Positions 34,430 through 45,084 of a stretch of 64,000 nucleotides of DNA are shown piece after piece. This DNA is from Setomelanomma holmii (taxonomy: Eukaryota; Ascomycota; Dothideomycetes; Pleosporales; Phaeosphaeriaceae). A model generated the notes under the pieces. It saw nothing but the letters and a program-made list of their open reading frames with translations. It did no database searches and was not told the DNA's origin. The stretch spans positions 170,872-234,871 of the forward strand of contig ML978200.1 in the NCBI GenBank assembly GCA_010015745.1. The letters run 5' to 3'. The position numbers and the translations under genes are program-made. The number at the start of each line of letters is the position of its first letter. The stretch's first letter is position 1.

Positions 34430-35177
34430 CTACTCGTCGTCCTCATCCTCCTCCTCAGCCTCGAGTGTGGTCTGAGCAATACGGTCCAAATCACGCTGGC
34501 CGGACTGTGTGATGCGGCGGCCACCCTTGTCCTCATCCTGCTCGAGGACACCGATCTTCTCAAGAGCCTGCATGACCTTGCGGTCGACGGAGCCGGAGGC
34601 ATCGGTGTGGTGGGATGGGCGCGAGCCGCGGTTCTTGGTGGAGCTGTGTGCTGTCAATATCCTTGTCATTCGGCTACGAAGCGATAGAGTGCGTACCCGT
34701 GGGCCTTGCGCATGCGGCCAACACCGACGGTCTTGCGCATGTAGACGTGACGTGCGACGGCGGCGGCGCGGACGTAGAACCAGTCGATGTCTTGTGGGGG
34801 CAGCTCCTTGGAGTCTGTGCTTATTAGACGTGCGAAACGAGCATCGCAGTCGAGAATTACGTACGCGAAGTCTTGACAGTATCAACCCAGCCTGTAGATA
34901 AGCGGTCAGCGAGCTGAAGTTATCCCCCAATTACGGGATTCAGGCTTTTTCTTCACCCGCTGGATTGACACGAACCTGGACTGTGAAATGTAAGCGGATT
35001 TTCTGATTAATGCAGATGATGATGATACGTACATTGGGAGCTTTCCCTGCCTCTTCAAGAAAGCGGCATAGGCGCCGATGAACTTCTGCGCCTGTGGAAG
35101 TTGTTAATGCACTGTTCGATGTGCCTGCGATGTGCGCCATCGCATACCTCAACGTCCTTGACAGTAACACCACCCAT
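34430..35177 (-). CDS. rps19: 40S ribosomal protein S19 (eS19)
   Basis: Small-subunit ribosomal protein. Minus-strand exons 35177-35148, 35091-35033, 34980-34976, 34891-34865, 34814-34697, 34643-34430 join in phase (150 residues, normal length). Seen: MGGVTVKDVE, KFIGAYAAFLKRQGKLPIPG, WVDTVKTS, KELPPQDIDWFYVRAA, MRKTVGVGRMRKAHGS and a C-terminal LEKIGVLEQD with an acidic tail. The third exon is just five bases (34976-34980); without it the conserved LPIPGWVDT motif is lost and the frame breaks. Five introns in such a short gene are usual for ribosomal protein genes of filamentous fungi. No lesion seen, so this gene is under strong selection, unlike its decayed neighbours downstream. Confidence 0.97.
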
Positions 35178-36101
35178 TTTGTCGATTGTAGTAGAGGTTG
35201 ACGAGGTAATTGAGAGAGGTGTCGGGCTCTTGTCGATGGCTGTGTCGAAAGTCGTTCTTCCAAGATGCGATTCGAATTTCGGTGGTCGCTCGCTTGTGCC
35301 CGCGGCGCCACGGAAATACGTTGGGCCGAGACTAGCGTGGTGGGGCCATCTGAACGCTGCTCGGATCAGCTCCTTCGTCCCGCACTTCCGGATCCCGTCA
35401 TCAGTGCAACTCGTCCTTCAGCATAATTTGCAGCGTAGATGTTTTGCTGAACCACATACCGCAGGTTGCCCGTTATCTTACGTTCACCAAGTTCTCGAAG
35501 GGCCATGTTTCATCGTCCTCGAGGCTGAGATGCTTTTGAGTTAAGATACTGCCGAAGATAGTTATTGTACGGCATTGGAGGGAGGTCCGGACGGGAAGAT
35601 GGAGATTATATGATCTACTGCCTAAGGATCTCATAGTTCTAGCGTACTGCGCACATGGGAATGGCGGCATCACCATAACATACCTTCAAGATGACGCGCT
35701 AGCTCACGAAGTTTGGAAATATTAGCACTACGAAATTTGCCGATCATGTGTAGCTTCAACAATCATTACTTCCCTAAGTACTCATGAGGCTCTCTCTCTC
35801 TCACGTAGTGCAAGAAACCGTAGATAAGGCCACGACCTTTGAGCAACACAGATCACACGCAGTATAACGACCTGCAGACGTCAATACTTTGTAGTACTTC
35901 AGGAGACACTATAAGCCATGAGTGTGTTTTAAAAACATCAGGGACGGTCTGTCGCGCTGTCGCTGGTGCCGTTGCCTGAGTGTGAGATGGTTCGCTTGTC
36001 CGCAGCTTTTTCTCCTACATGAGAAACACTCTGCGATTCATATGTAAACCCACTCCATATACACAAGACCAAATACCACATCCATCCTTTTGCTCCCACC
36101 C
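35178..36101. other. Intergenic stretch upstream of rps19
   Basis: About 920 bases holding the rps19 promoter and the 3' end of the GH93 gene. There is a short CT run near 35790-35800. No further gene recognised. Confidence 0.5.
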
Positions 36102-37226
36102 TTAAAATCCACTGATATCCATGACACTCAACTGCACCTTATTCGTCGTACTCGGCGGCAACTTCCCGCCTCCCATAATCAACAACTTCGTCGGGTCCTG
36201 CAACACTCTCAAATGCCTCGTATAATGCTTTGCCTCTGGCGTCGCAACCTTTACCCACGGGCCCTCGCCCAGTTCCTTGTTGATGAAAACTTCCGTGTTG
36301 CTGCTCGCCGACACAATAATCGTGCCGTTCTTGCCACTTACAGGACTCCAGACTACGTATGGCGATCCGGTTGGGATCGTGCCGTCGGTAGATTGCAGAC
36401 TGATGCCTGTGACAGAGCCGAAGGCTTCGGGATCGGATGAGAGCTTGAAGTACACGGGGAATTGGTAAGATGAGTTGATCGCCGGGCCGCCGCCGTACTC
36501 GTATGTCATGATGTATTTTCCATTGGGCAGGAGGGCGACGGTGGGCATACCCGGGCGGTCCGTATACGTGGGGTATGCAACGTCGTCAATAACCGGGCCC
36601 CAGGTTTTCAAGTCGCGGGATGTTTGGTGCACAATTTTTTGGCCGTGTGTCGCGTTGTCGCGTTGGTCTGAGTAGTAGTGGATTAGAGTGCCTTTATGCT
36701 CCATGAGGAAGGGCTCCCAGACGGGCGTGAGACCGTTGTTCGGGATGGCTTCGCCGCCGGAGGCGAGATGCGAGACGAACTTCCACTTGTGGCCATCGTC
36801 GGTGGAGGCGTAAAGCTCGAGCTGGGTCTTGGAGAGGTCGGTTGGGATAGAAGAGCCGGCTAGTAGAATGGTGCCCTTCTTGTAGCCGGGGAAATCATGC
36901 TGCAGAATGTAGAGGAAGGGCTGATAGCGCAGACCCCAGCCATTTTGAGTATCTTGAACGCGAGAGATCTCCTTCCAGGTCAAGCCGCCATCCTTTGATT
37001 GGTAAATGGGGAAGTACACCTTGGGCGGCTCCGGGCTGTAATTCTCCCATGTTGCTAGTAGTGTGCCGTCCGCCAATTGTGCCGATCGAGCGTAAAGCGT
37101 TCGCGGATCAGTGTAATTCGAAGGAGGTGTGAAGATGACATTCTGCGCAAAAGTCGGTTGAGGCTTCTGCTGAGGAAGAGCAGAGACCACCAAAACCAGC
37201 GAGAGAACGAGCGTAGAGAGACGCAT
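36102..37226 (-). CDS. Secreted GH93 exo-arabinanase-like enzyme (sialidase fold)
   Basis: Single exon, 374 residues, starting with a clear signal peptide (MRLSTLVLSLVLVVSALP, cleavage near residue 18). The mature part has the six-bladed propeller look of the sialidase superfamily with Asp-box-like turns (SKDGGLTWKEI, STDDGHKWKFVS). Blocks such as ARSAQLADGTLLATWENYS, NGWGLRYQPFLY, PVWEPFLMEHKGTL and DRPGMPTVALLPNGKY fit glycoside hydrolase family 93, whose members release arabinobiose from pectic arabinan (family knowledge). Likely secreted for plant cell-wall use. Length is close to characterised GH93 enzymes. Intact. Confidence 0.88.
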   Translation of the reverse strand: MRLSTLVLSLVLVVSALPQQKPQPTFAQNVIFTPPSNYTDPRTLYARSAQLADGTLLATWENYSPEPPKVYFPIYQSKDGGLTWKEISRVQDTQNGWGLRYQPFLYILQHDFPGYKKGTILLAGSSIPTDLSKTQLELYASTDDGHKWKFVSHLASGGEAIPNNGLTPVWEPFLMEHKGTLIHYYSDQRDNATHGQKIVHQTSRDLKTWGPVIDDVAYPTYTDRPGMPTVALLPNGKYIMTYEYGGGPAINSSYQFPVYFKLSSDPEAFGSVTGISLQSTDGTIPTGSPYVVWSPVSGKNGTIIVSASSNTEVFINKELGEGPWVKVATPEAKHYTRHLRVLQDPTKLLIMGGGKLPPSTTNKVQLSVMDISGF

Positions 37227-38503
37227 CTTGACGGATCACCAGTACGAATATGCGGAGATACTTCGCCACCTATCGAACGGGCGTGCAATAAATATATCAA
37301 AACATTCTTGCCCCAAGATCCAGCCTAACCCAACTCTTCCACAGGCCCGGTTACCGTATTCGCGCATCACCCAAGCCTACTCCAATGACCAGTAGTTCGT
37401 TCTCGCAAACCAAGGCCGGAGCGCGACCATGTTCGAGGCATCCGATGATGCTCATTTGCGGGGAAATCGAACGAGCCGGAAGAATTGTGGAGAGCGGCTG
37501 ATCCCTGGGGTGTCGCGGGGATCGGTAGTGACATGTTTCGCAAGATCATACCGGCATCTGGGGTAGCGATACTCCGAGGCCACCATGCTAAGTTGCATTT
37601 CGCCGTTGAGCTAAGCGTCGTGATTGGATGAACGTGTCGGCGTACCGAGGCACGGGAAGAAGTTCGGATGTGCTTGCACTGCAGACAAATCTGCGACAAT
37701 CGTTCTCAGCGCTGGGCGACGGTGTGAAGCGGCTTGAGAGTGAGGTAGGTCCCTAAACGTCCAGAGGTCGGTGGCGTGAATATATGACGCCACAAGCGAA
37801 ACGACACGGGAAGGAAGGCGCCACTTCACAAGCTTGAAATGACCTCGTCCCGCTCAACGGCAGATGGACATGTGCACTAGCAACGGATTTTGGCGGTAGG
37901 GTTGCCGGAATGTGCATAGGGGCCTTTTGGACGATTTTGGGCGAACATATGTATACACTTTGACTTGGCTTTGGTATTGCTCGTCGCTTCGGTTGCAGGC
38001 GACCTACCATACCACAGATGTGCTATCGCTTATGCTTGCTCCTTGTTGAGTTTACATGCGATGCTCGCACCTCAGACGTCCTCTAGATGCCGTTGTCTCC
38101 AGTGCAGGCTCCTTGTGGCATTTGAAGCACGATCTTCAACGCTGCTTATGGATGGCAATGGCGATCAGAGGGCGGCTGGAGACGGCCTTGCATGAGGTTG
38201 TTTTCTCTTACCCCATAATAACAGGCTGTTTGAGCACAATGAAAATGCCTCGCGTGGTGGCGTTCCCTATGATGGACTGCTTCTTACTCACAGCGCGCCT
38301 CTCACCTGCAGTCGTACTGCAAATGCTCTCATGCCGAGCCGTTCTTTTTCACTTCCCAATCGCGCGTCAAACAATCTGTCCTGCTTGAATCAAGAGCTCG
38401 ACAGCCAGCCAGCACATCATTCGTCTCTGAAGTCTTCCAACTTCATCTTGCATTTCTTCTTTCTCTTCTCCGTATCGTTATTGCCTTATATCTTGCCTTA
38501 ACC
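37227..38503. other. Intergenic stretch
   Basis: About 1.3 kb. It contains the GH93 promoter and, after 38400, a CT-rich leader for the next locus. No convincing gene between. Confidence 0.5.
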
Positions 38504-39444
38504 ATGTCTAATCAAGGCTCGGACACCTCTGAGAAGCTCATAGACATCCTCAACAGCGCACAAAAGCTCATTGAATCAATGCCCATCCACCCCCGAAGCC
38601 AAGAAGAGCCATCTGCATCAACAGACCCGAACACCGAACCTGCGGCAGCCGAAGCGAGCAAAGATGCATAGAAGAAGGTGCACTTGGAACCCACCGCGGA
38701 GTCTGATGTTGCGGCAGGGAGGAACAAAATCCGAGGCATCTACAACGAAGCCTTTACAGATCTCAATCACGACTTATTATTCTTGATCGAACTCGCGCCA
38801 AACGGAGCAAAGTGTGAGTATCCAGGTTGCTCCGAACTCATCAGTGGACTGCACGCGAACAAGGCGTATCGGGTCTGCATGTTCAAATGCGAAGTTGACG
38901 AAACCCGTCTGACAGGTGAGTTGGTTGTTGGCCGCAGGTGATCGAGGCATTACTGATACATTATTAGCCTTGTTCCACCTTTTCTATTTCGAAAACCTCC
39001 TTGACCTCACCGAGTGGCGGTATATCAAACGTTTGCATCCACTGTATCACCAAACGGCTGGGGTACGCGGTGTGTCCGCAGCGGCTATGCTTGAAGGCAC
39101 CGATTTCGTGGACGGAGGTGCCGAAACGCTCATCATGGCGTGTTATACGCGCAGAATGGACTTGATGTCCGCGCGCGACGGTCTGAAAAATCTTCACTAG
39201 CCGAATGCGCATGAATTGGCTTTGAACTGCCTGGCCGGATCTGCATCGTATACGGTGCCTGATATCAGTGTGTTCGGTCCGATCATGACACAAGCAGCCT
39301 TCGCTTCACGTAATGGCCATGTAAGTCCGCCATTCGTCATCTAGACCAGAGTCAATTCGACTATTGACCGGTGTGATTGACTCCACGTTGTCGTCATCGT
39401 ACCGGTACCAGGCAGCTAACGCTCCAAAGAATCGATCTCTATAG
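38504..39444 (+). pseudogene. Three-exon gene of unknown family with two in-frame TAG codons
   Basis: Blocks 38504-38915, 38968-39320 and 39412-39444 join in phase across normal introns (52 and 91 bases) and would make a 265-residue protein, but TAG interrupts the frame at 38669-38671 and 39198-39200. On both sides of each TAG the frame is open and protein-like (AFTDLNHDLLFLIELAPNG, then FHLFYFENLLDLTEWRYIK, then NAHELALNCLAGSASYTVPD). I do not recognise the family; there are several Cys and Trp residues, no signal peptide and no membrane helix. The splice sites are still good, so the loss looks recent. Alternatives are stop-codon readthrough or a short functional 55-residue product from the first ATG; both seem less likely than pseudogenisation given the decayed genes next door. 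Confidence 0.6.
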
Positions 39445-39469
39445 TGAAGCAAGTAATCCGCATGCCTCT

Positions 39470-40028
39470 CCGAGCCCTAAAACCAAGTCGGAATAACCAC
39501 GCTTTGATGATCGCTGGTGTCGGAATCGCCCTTGTGGTCGTAAGTTTACCAGCGCAATGCGCGATCAAAGTGCGCGATTGGCAATCCATAATATGCAGAG
39601 TCCAGGCCGAAAAGGGCATTCATGATGCCAGTCAAGGCTGCATATGTATCGGAGCGGAAAGAAAGAGAGCGACGACCGTAGTTGGAAACATGACGAGTAT
39701 AGGCGTCAAATGTGGATGTTTCTTCGGGAACCATGAGCTTATTATAGACATCATAGTCGCTGAGAGCTTTCTCGTTCTCGCATTCGTCCTCGTGGGAGGT
39801 ACAGTGCTCGCACTCGAAAGTTACTCTTACATTCGAGAAACATAGTTTCCTACGTGCTAGGACAGCCTCTTGATATGTCGCAGAGACATTGTTATCATCG
39901 ACTAAAAGGTTGATGGGGATATCTATCCGTAATGCCGATACCTCAATTTTCTTGCCCCACCATGCCGCAAGACCACAGTGCACGAGCGCGCTAATCAGCA
40001 TCGCAACACTAACGGTGAATGCCATGAT
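39470..40028 (-). pseudogene. Decayed HET-domain (heterokaryon incompatibility) protein fragment
   Basis: On the minus strand the frame carries the signature string of HET proteins: TYQEAVLARRKLCFSNVRV followed by TFECEHC, then YGRRSLSFRSDTYAALTGIM and YYGLPIAHFDRALRW. These correspond to the conserved W-T-F/Y-Q-E...RRCLFF and GLP..HFD.ALLW blocks of the family. The tryptophan expected before TYQE is replaced, and the HET core upstream is not found. After a possible short intron (39514-39549) the downstream PTWF block, where the family has PSWSW.GW, runs into TAG at 39477-39479 in place of a tryptophan codon. HET proteins control non-self recognition between fungal strains and are often lost. 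The fragment lies antisense to the end of the locus at 38504-39444. Confidence 0.65.
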
Positions 40029-40292
40029 TGATGAGGAGTTCTGGTGTGTACCAGGCCGGCTCAATGACGGTAAACAGAATCCAAAGCCCTCGACAATTCC
40101 ATTCAAAGTGGATGCTTTCTGAATTCGATGATCGCGGTTGAAGTGGTGTTGCAACATTGCCAAGCCAGCTCAGGTAAGTCTGGATATGACGAAGAGGGAG
40201 GTAGAGCTGTGTCTGAAATTACGAAAAATGGGGACAAGAGTGGTCGCCATGCCGGTGTATGGCGCGTTCAATGCGTCGTCTGATTGTAAATC

Positions 40293-41335
40293 ATGGCGGT
40301 TTCTCAAGGCGAGAAAGGGAAGATGCAGCTCCAACAGACGCAATGGCGAGGCCCTTCAGTGATCCGCTTACTAACATTTTTAGCATTCGCACTCCTGCTA
40401 GCACCACTGGTCAGCGACCATATCCTAAACACTTCAGTCTCTTGTACTCACGATGTTTGTAGATCCGAACTGAGGTGTGCCGATCTACGGTGGTCGCGGC
40501 GGAAGTTGCTTCGGCGCGAACACGAAGTCAACCTTCAGTAAGTACCGCAGGTCAATGACACGTCCATGCATCGACTGACTTTCGATTTTCTCCTACAGTG
40601 GTACAATTCTGCTGGGGAACAGGTGACTGCACATCTGCGGGTGTCAAACGCGATGACCTTCTTGAGAGTCAGGCCAACACGTTTACCAGCGCTATTTTCG
40701 CGGACGCTGACGGCAATCTGATTATACCTCGTTCCGTCGGTGACGAATCTGGTGACAAGTTTGAGACTTTCATGGAAGATCACGGCCTCAATGCTTCATC
40801 GATGGTAAAGTCGCGGTCGGCATCGGGCGTACCGATTTACAAGATTGGGTATGGTCGCGACGCACCTGTTCAGAAGCGCGCCTGTGACGACTTCGTGCAA
40901 GATGGAGCACCATACACGAAGACTGGTACAAAATAGTTCCTCGCTAGAGCAGAAGTATAATGCTGACACCTTGTGGGCGACGTGAGCATCCAAGTTTCTG
41001 GCTACATCTGCGATAGCACATCGGAAGTGACTATCACAAACAAAAATTCCATTTCTCGCACCACAACCTTTGGCGCATCGCTCTCCGACCCATGGGGCAT
41101 CATATCGGCATCCACCGAGATGTCGTTCGAAGAGTCCGCAAGTTAGTCATACTCATATAAGTTTACGCCTCGAGAGGGTCAATGTGGACATGTTTCATTC
41201 ACGCCTTTTTATAATTGCGTCAAGGGAACAATCCCCGACTGCGATGGCGGTGATACGGTTGGCGAAGCATGTACCGCGAAGCGTATCGACGACAAGCAGA
41301 TCGTTGGTGCTTATCTCTTCGTCCAGACTGATTGA
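40293..41335 (+). pseudogene. Decayed gene for a predicted secreted protein
   Basis: A hydrophobic leader (VIRLLTFLAFALLLAPLVS, from an ATG at 40293) lies in a different frame from the body. The body frame has TGA at 40471, then GVPIYGGRGGSCFGANTK, an in-phase intron (40538-40598) and a long open block to TAG at 40934. A frame change follows within about 50 bases. After SIQVSGYICDSTSEVT comes another TAG at 41144, then a C-terminal block with FTPREGQCGHVSFTPFYNC and AYLFVQTD before TGA at 41333. The final block, with GQCG and evenly spaced Cys and aromatic residues, resembles the C-terminus of small fungal secreted proteins, but I cannot name the family. At least four lesions make a functional product very unlikely. 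Confidence 0.55.
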
Positions 41336-41555
41336 GGCTGGCAAGTATTGTCAAGTTAAGTTGGAGCAGAAAGACAAGTGTCGGCGCGAAACGATCCTGT
41401 ATGTTCCTTCGGGGAAGTCAAGTGAGCAGGATTCGGGCGGGAGTAGGCTGTTTGTAATTTACCAAGGGCTGCAAGACCCACGAGTCACTTTGCTTTACCA
41501 CTCTTGAGACTTGACTGCTTAGCGAGACTAAACATTTTTGTGTGGATCTTCTCAG

Positions 41556-42521
41556 GGAGATGCCCTTTACGCATTGAGTGAGCAGACTGAACACTCTTTG
41601 ACCACTTTCCTCACAAGATCTACCTCTGAATCGATCCACGTGACTGCTCTTCTTACAACCTTCCTGCTAGCTTCACCGATCGCCATCGCTAGCATCGTAG
41701 AGCTCAAAAGACGTCCAACATTGTTCGAAGTCAGTTTCACATACTACATGAACGTAATGGAACTTTTGGCCGCCCTAGTTCTTATCTCATCTCTTGAGAC
41801 ATACATCGAAGAAGAGGAGAAGGCCCGTATCGAGGCTCGGCAGTGTATAACGATTGGTCTTGGGTTTGCCCTTCATATGTATCTATTCGCGGGCGCTCTT
41901 ACCTGGATCGGTCACAATTCACTACCGGATCCGAGAATTCGAGAGTTCGTATCAGCTTGCAAGGCGTCCGGAGTAATCACACCTGCTCCTCCCAATCTCA
42001 ATGCGATGTGGTCTGAGAAGCTGCCGAATGCCATGAAGCAATTTCTCGGAGTCCTTCCTGTCTTGGGATTCTGTAGGCTTCTCGTCCTATATAATTTGCT
42101 TCGGGAGAACGTCAACTCGAATATGCGATAACCACTCTTCACGCTCATCTCCACAGGATTCGTCGCAGTAATGGCGTGTTGCTTTGCGAAAATGCATCTA
42201 GCGCGGCAACAGCTAGCTGGACTCCGGGAGGACGGTTTCGCAGACAACGATTGGGGCTTTGGTCAAATAGTGGCACTATTCGCATGGGTGCCCTTGCTTA
42301 CCGAACTCCTCATACCGCTGTTGTTTCCCTTCATAGCGCCAGCAAAAGAGCTCGTTGCGAGGGTCTTTCAAAAGCGACAGGATCCGAATGCAGGAATACC
42401 GGCACAACGTGATCAGAGTCACGGGAGTGCGAGGCCAAGTGTTGCAACGGGAGAATGCGATATCGAGGCAGACGCGAGGATCAGTAGGAGGAACACGCCT
42501 AGGGTCGACACTTCTATGTGA
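41556..42521 (+). pseudogene. Membrane protein of unknown family, interrupted by one TAA
   Basis: Open from a splice acceptor (CTCAG before 41556) to TAG at 42519-42521, except for a single TAA at 42129-42131. The frame continues directly after the TAA (PLFTLISTGFVAVMACCFAK...), with no suitable intron to remove it. The product would have about six transmembrane helices (for example VTALLTTFLLASPIAIASIV, LLAALVLISSL, GLGFALHMYLFAGAL, VALFAWVPLLTELLIPLLF). Earlier exons are not resolved. The layout resembles a family of fungal multi-span proteins without known function; I cannot name it. CAA to TAA is the simplest origin. Confidence 0.6.
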
Positions 42522-42765
42522 GCGTAAGCACGAGGCCTCCATGGCAATGGACCATTGCTGTCAACAAGTAGCCGAGGTATAGATTGACATCCATTTAACG
42601 TTTGGCATAGACCCTTGGCCAGTCTCTGAATGATCATCTGCCCTCGCCGACATACATGACACCTCCAATGAATGGTGAGGTCGTGAGCACAAAATAACAC
42701 AAAGGTATCGCTCGCTAAGTATTTACAGATTCAGAATACATTAAACAATAACAACTTTCCATCCA

Positions 42766-45084
42766 TTACTTCGCATTGCCACCAATTGCCGCAGCCAACA
42801 CACCACCGATTGCCGCACCCATCGCCAGTCTCCTGTTGCTCTTGTTGTGCATCACCTTCCCACCTTGCCTCGCGTCCGGCGTCGCAACCTTATGCGGCTC
42901 CGCAATACCCATTTGCCCTAGCGGCGCGCCAACAATTTGTCCGTATTGTATCCTCCGTTTCCCAACCTCGTCCAGTACCTCGTTAAAGTCGCCGTGATGA
43001 TTCTTCGTCTTTTCTGGCGCGATGATCGACGCCCTAAAGGCATGCGAGATCTCGAGCGGTCCAAGGGTAACCTTACGACCAAGCTCCCAGTAGCCCCAGT
43101 ATACGGGAAGCACGAAGATGACGGTGATGAAGGTCGCCGCGAGCGCGCCGCCGACGTATCCGAACGTGGTTTTGTATTGCTCGACGATGCCGGTGACGGA
43201 GGCTTGGAAGGTCTGGTGTGCTGAGGTTCGGTCTTTACGTGCGATTGTAGGTGCACTTTTGACGTAGAGACCAGCCACGAAGGCGAGCGTGTTGACCTTG
43301 CGGAGGAGCTCGACAAGCGGGTCATCCCGGCCTGCCTTCTTGATATCGTACCAGCATTTCTCGGCATCGTCCTGATCGTTGGTTGCGTAGAAGACGCTTT
43401 GAGCTTGTGATCCCCGAGATTGCAAGTCCCAGCCAGTTGTGAAGGTCAAGTTCGCGTTCGAGCTGTAGAGGTTGTTGAGGACGTAGTTGACTGCGCCGAT
43501 GGTCGAGACTTGAGCGAAGCTTTCGTCGATGTCAACGTATCTGACTACCTCAAGGTCATCGATTTGTTCGCTGTTGAGAGGTGCGCCAAGGGGCCAAGAT
43601 GCGTTGTCGTTGAAGAACTTGATGTGGACAACAATGTTGCCACCGTCCAATTCTTCCTTACTGGGTGTCATGACGACGATCGGGTACTTGACGATAGCCG
43701 GGCGAATGCGACATGTCCGGTTGGTCAGAGTACCAGGGCAAGATCCTTCGGCGGTGCCCGCCTCACTATCAACGTATAGCATCGTCATGTTGATGGCGCT
43801 GTAGGGCTTGGTGCCGTTCGAGAAGTCAGGCTCGAACTTGATGTTCCACAAAGGATACTCTGATCTTGTTCCGTTGACAGTCACATTCGCATGATCCAAA
43901 CCATAATCAACATCCTTGGATTCCGTCTCGCATTCGAAAGCAAAGCCCATGGCTTCAATGTAGCCAGAGCACTCTTGACGGCTGGGGCAGTCAAAGAAAG
44001 CAGCCATTTCCTTGAGCGTATCGTGTACCTTTCCGTTTGCGATCTTGCTGTTGTATGCGTCAATAACGTTGGCCCATGCGGTATCCACAGTCTTGATGTT
44101 GCCTTCGTCGCCAGGGACACCGCCACTGTGAGTTGGCCAGTCACTCTCGATCCAGGCTGTTACTGTAGTATTCATGTAGGCCTTTTGTTGGGTGATTTGA
44201 GTCTTGGTCGCTTTTTGAAATAACGTACTGTCAATGACGGCAAACTTGGTCATGAGAGCTGCCAGAGCAATAATGTTGAAATGCCTTCCAGAGGTGACAA
44301 TAGCATAGAAGCTGTACGAGTAGGCGTGGTTGCGGTGTAATGTCTTGAGTGAGCTTCCACGAAGTGCTTTCCTCCACCAAGCAATGGCAAGACCTTGAGC
44401 GATGAGCGTGATCAAGCCCAGGTTTTGGACCTGGTTGGCGATATTGAGTAATACGTTAGGCTGTACGGGGTACTTCTTGAATGGCCAGTCGTCGACTCGT
44501 TTCCCATCCGACAGCCCTAGGATTGCAACAGCCAAAGCGGTGGCGATGATGATGGTAACGAAGCCCGCAAAACCAATCCACGGAAACTGGTTGCGCATGC
44601 CAGGCTTCCAATCAATGCCATCGTCCTCGTCCACTTCTCTGGCCTCGACATCATACTCTTGCTTTTTAGGGTACGACGCATCCTGCCAAGTACCGGTATT
44701 TCGATAATCGTTCGGCGCGTGTTTGGGCGAGTATGGTGCGGGAGCAATCTCACAGCTCTGTTCATGTGCCATGTAGGAATGCCGTTGCGTTATCCCTTGC
44801 TTCTCTCCATTCGAGCTCTTCGACTCGGCGTCCGTTTCCCTCACATGCAGAAGCGGCGAGTTCAGCGTTGGCGCGGTTGAGAAGTGCTTGTCGTTGTTGA
44901 TCTCGATTCTCGGCGATGATGACGGTGAAAGTGTTTTCTCGACTGTCGGTGACTGGGGTAGTGCAGGCAAGTCTTCCAGCTTTGGCGTCTTCGGCACTTG
45001 ATGTGACTCCTTGTGGTGTTCCAGCTCGACCACCTTCGGAGCCTCGATTGCAGCACTTGATGCCTGTTTGATCTCGTCGGCCAT
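42766..45084 (-). CDS. DUF3176-family integral membrane protein
   Basis: Single exon, 772 residues. The start chosen is MADEIKQASS at 45084; the frame is open further upstream but that extension lacks protein-like features and is not needed. The N-terminal ~170 residues are disordered and Ser/Pro-rich. Then come FVTIIIATALAVAILGL (first membrane helix), a loop with the DUF3176 hallmark WWRKALRGSSLKTLHRNHAY, two more helices, a large probably extracellular region with many Cys and N-glycosylation-type sites (residues about 310-630), and a final helix (ALAATFITVIFVLPVYWGYW) before a cytoplasmic tail. The family is common in Pezizomycotina and has no known function. It is the only intact gene in a 10-kb stretch of relics. 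Confidence 0.88.
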   Translation of the reverse strand: MADEIKQASSAAIEAPKVVELEHHKESHQVPKTPKLEDLPALPQSPTVEKTLSPSSSPRIEINNDKHFSTAPTLNSPLLHVRETDAESKSSNGEKQGITQRHSYMAHEQSCEIAPAPYSPKHAPNDYRNTGTWQDASYPKKQEYDVEAREVDEDDGIDWKPGMRNQFPWIGFAGFVTIIIATALAVAILGLSDGKRVDDWPFKKYPVQPNVLLNIANQVQNLGLITLIAQGLAIAWWRKALRGSSLKTLHRNHAYSYSFYAIVTSGRHFNIIALAALMTKFAVIDSTLFQKATKTQITQQKAYMNTTVTAWIESDWPTHSGGVPGDEGNIKTVDTAWANVIDAYNSKIANGKVHDTLKEMAAFFDCPSRQECSGYIEAMGFAFECETESKDVDYGLDHANVTVNGTRSEYPLWNIKFEPDFSNGTKPYSAINMTMLYVDSEAGTAEGSCPGTLTNRTCRIRPAIVKYPIVVMTPSKEELDGGNIVVHIKFFNDNASWPLGAPLNSEQIDDLEVVRYVDIDESFAQVSTIGAVNYVLNNLYSSNANLTFTTGWDLQSRGSQAQSVFYATNDQDDAEKCWYDIKKAGRDDPLVELLRKVNTLAFVAGLYVKSAPTIARKDRTSAHQTFQASVTGIVEQYKTTFGYVGGALAATFITVIFVLPVYWGYWELGRKVTLGPLEISHAFRASIIAPEKTKNHHGDFNEVLDEVGKRRIQYGQIVGAPLGQMGIAEPHKVATPDARQGGKVMHNKSNRRLAMGAAIGGVLAAAIGGNAK

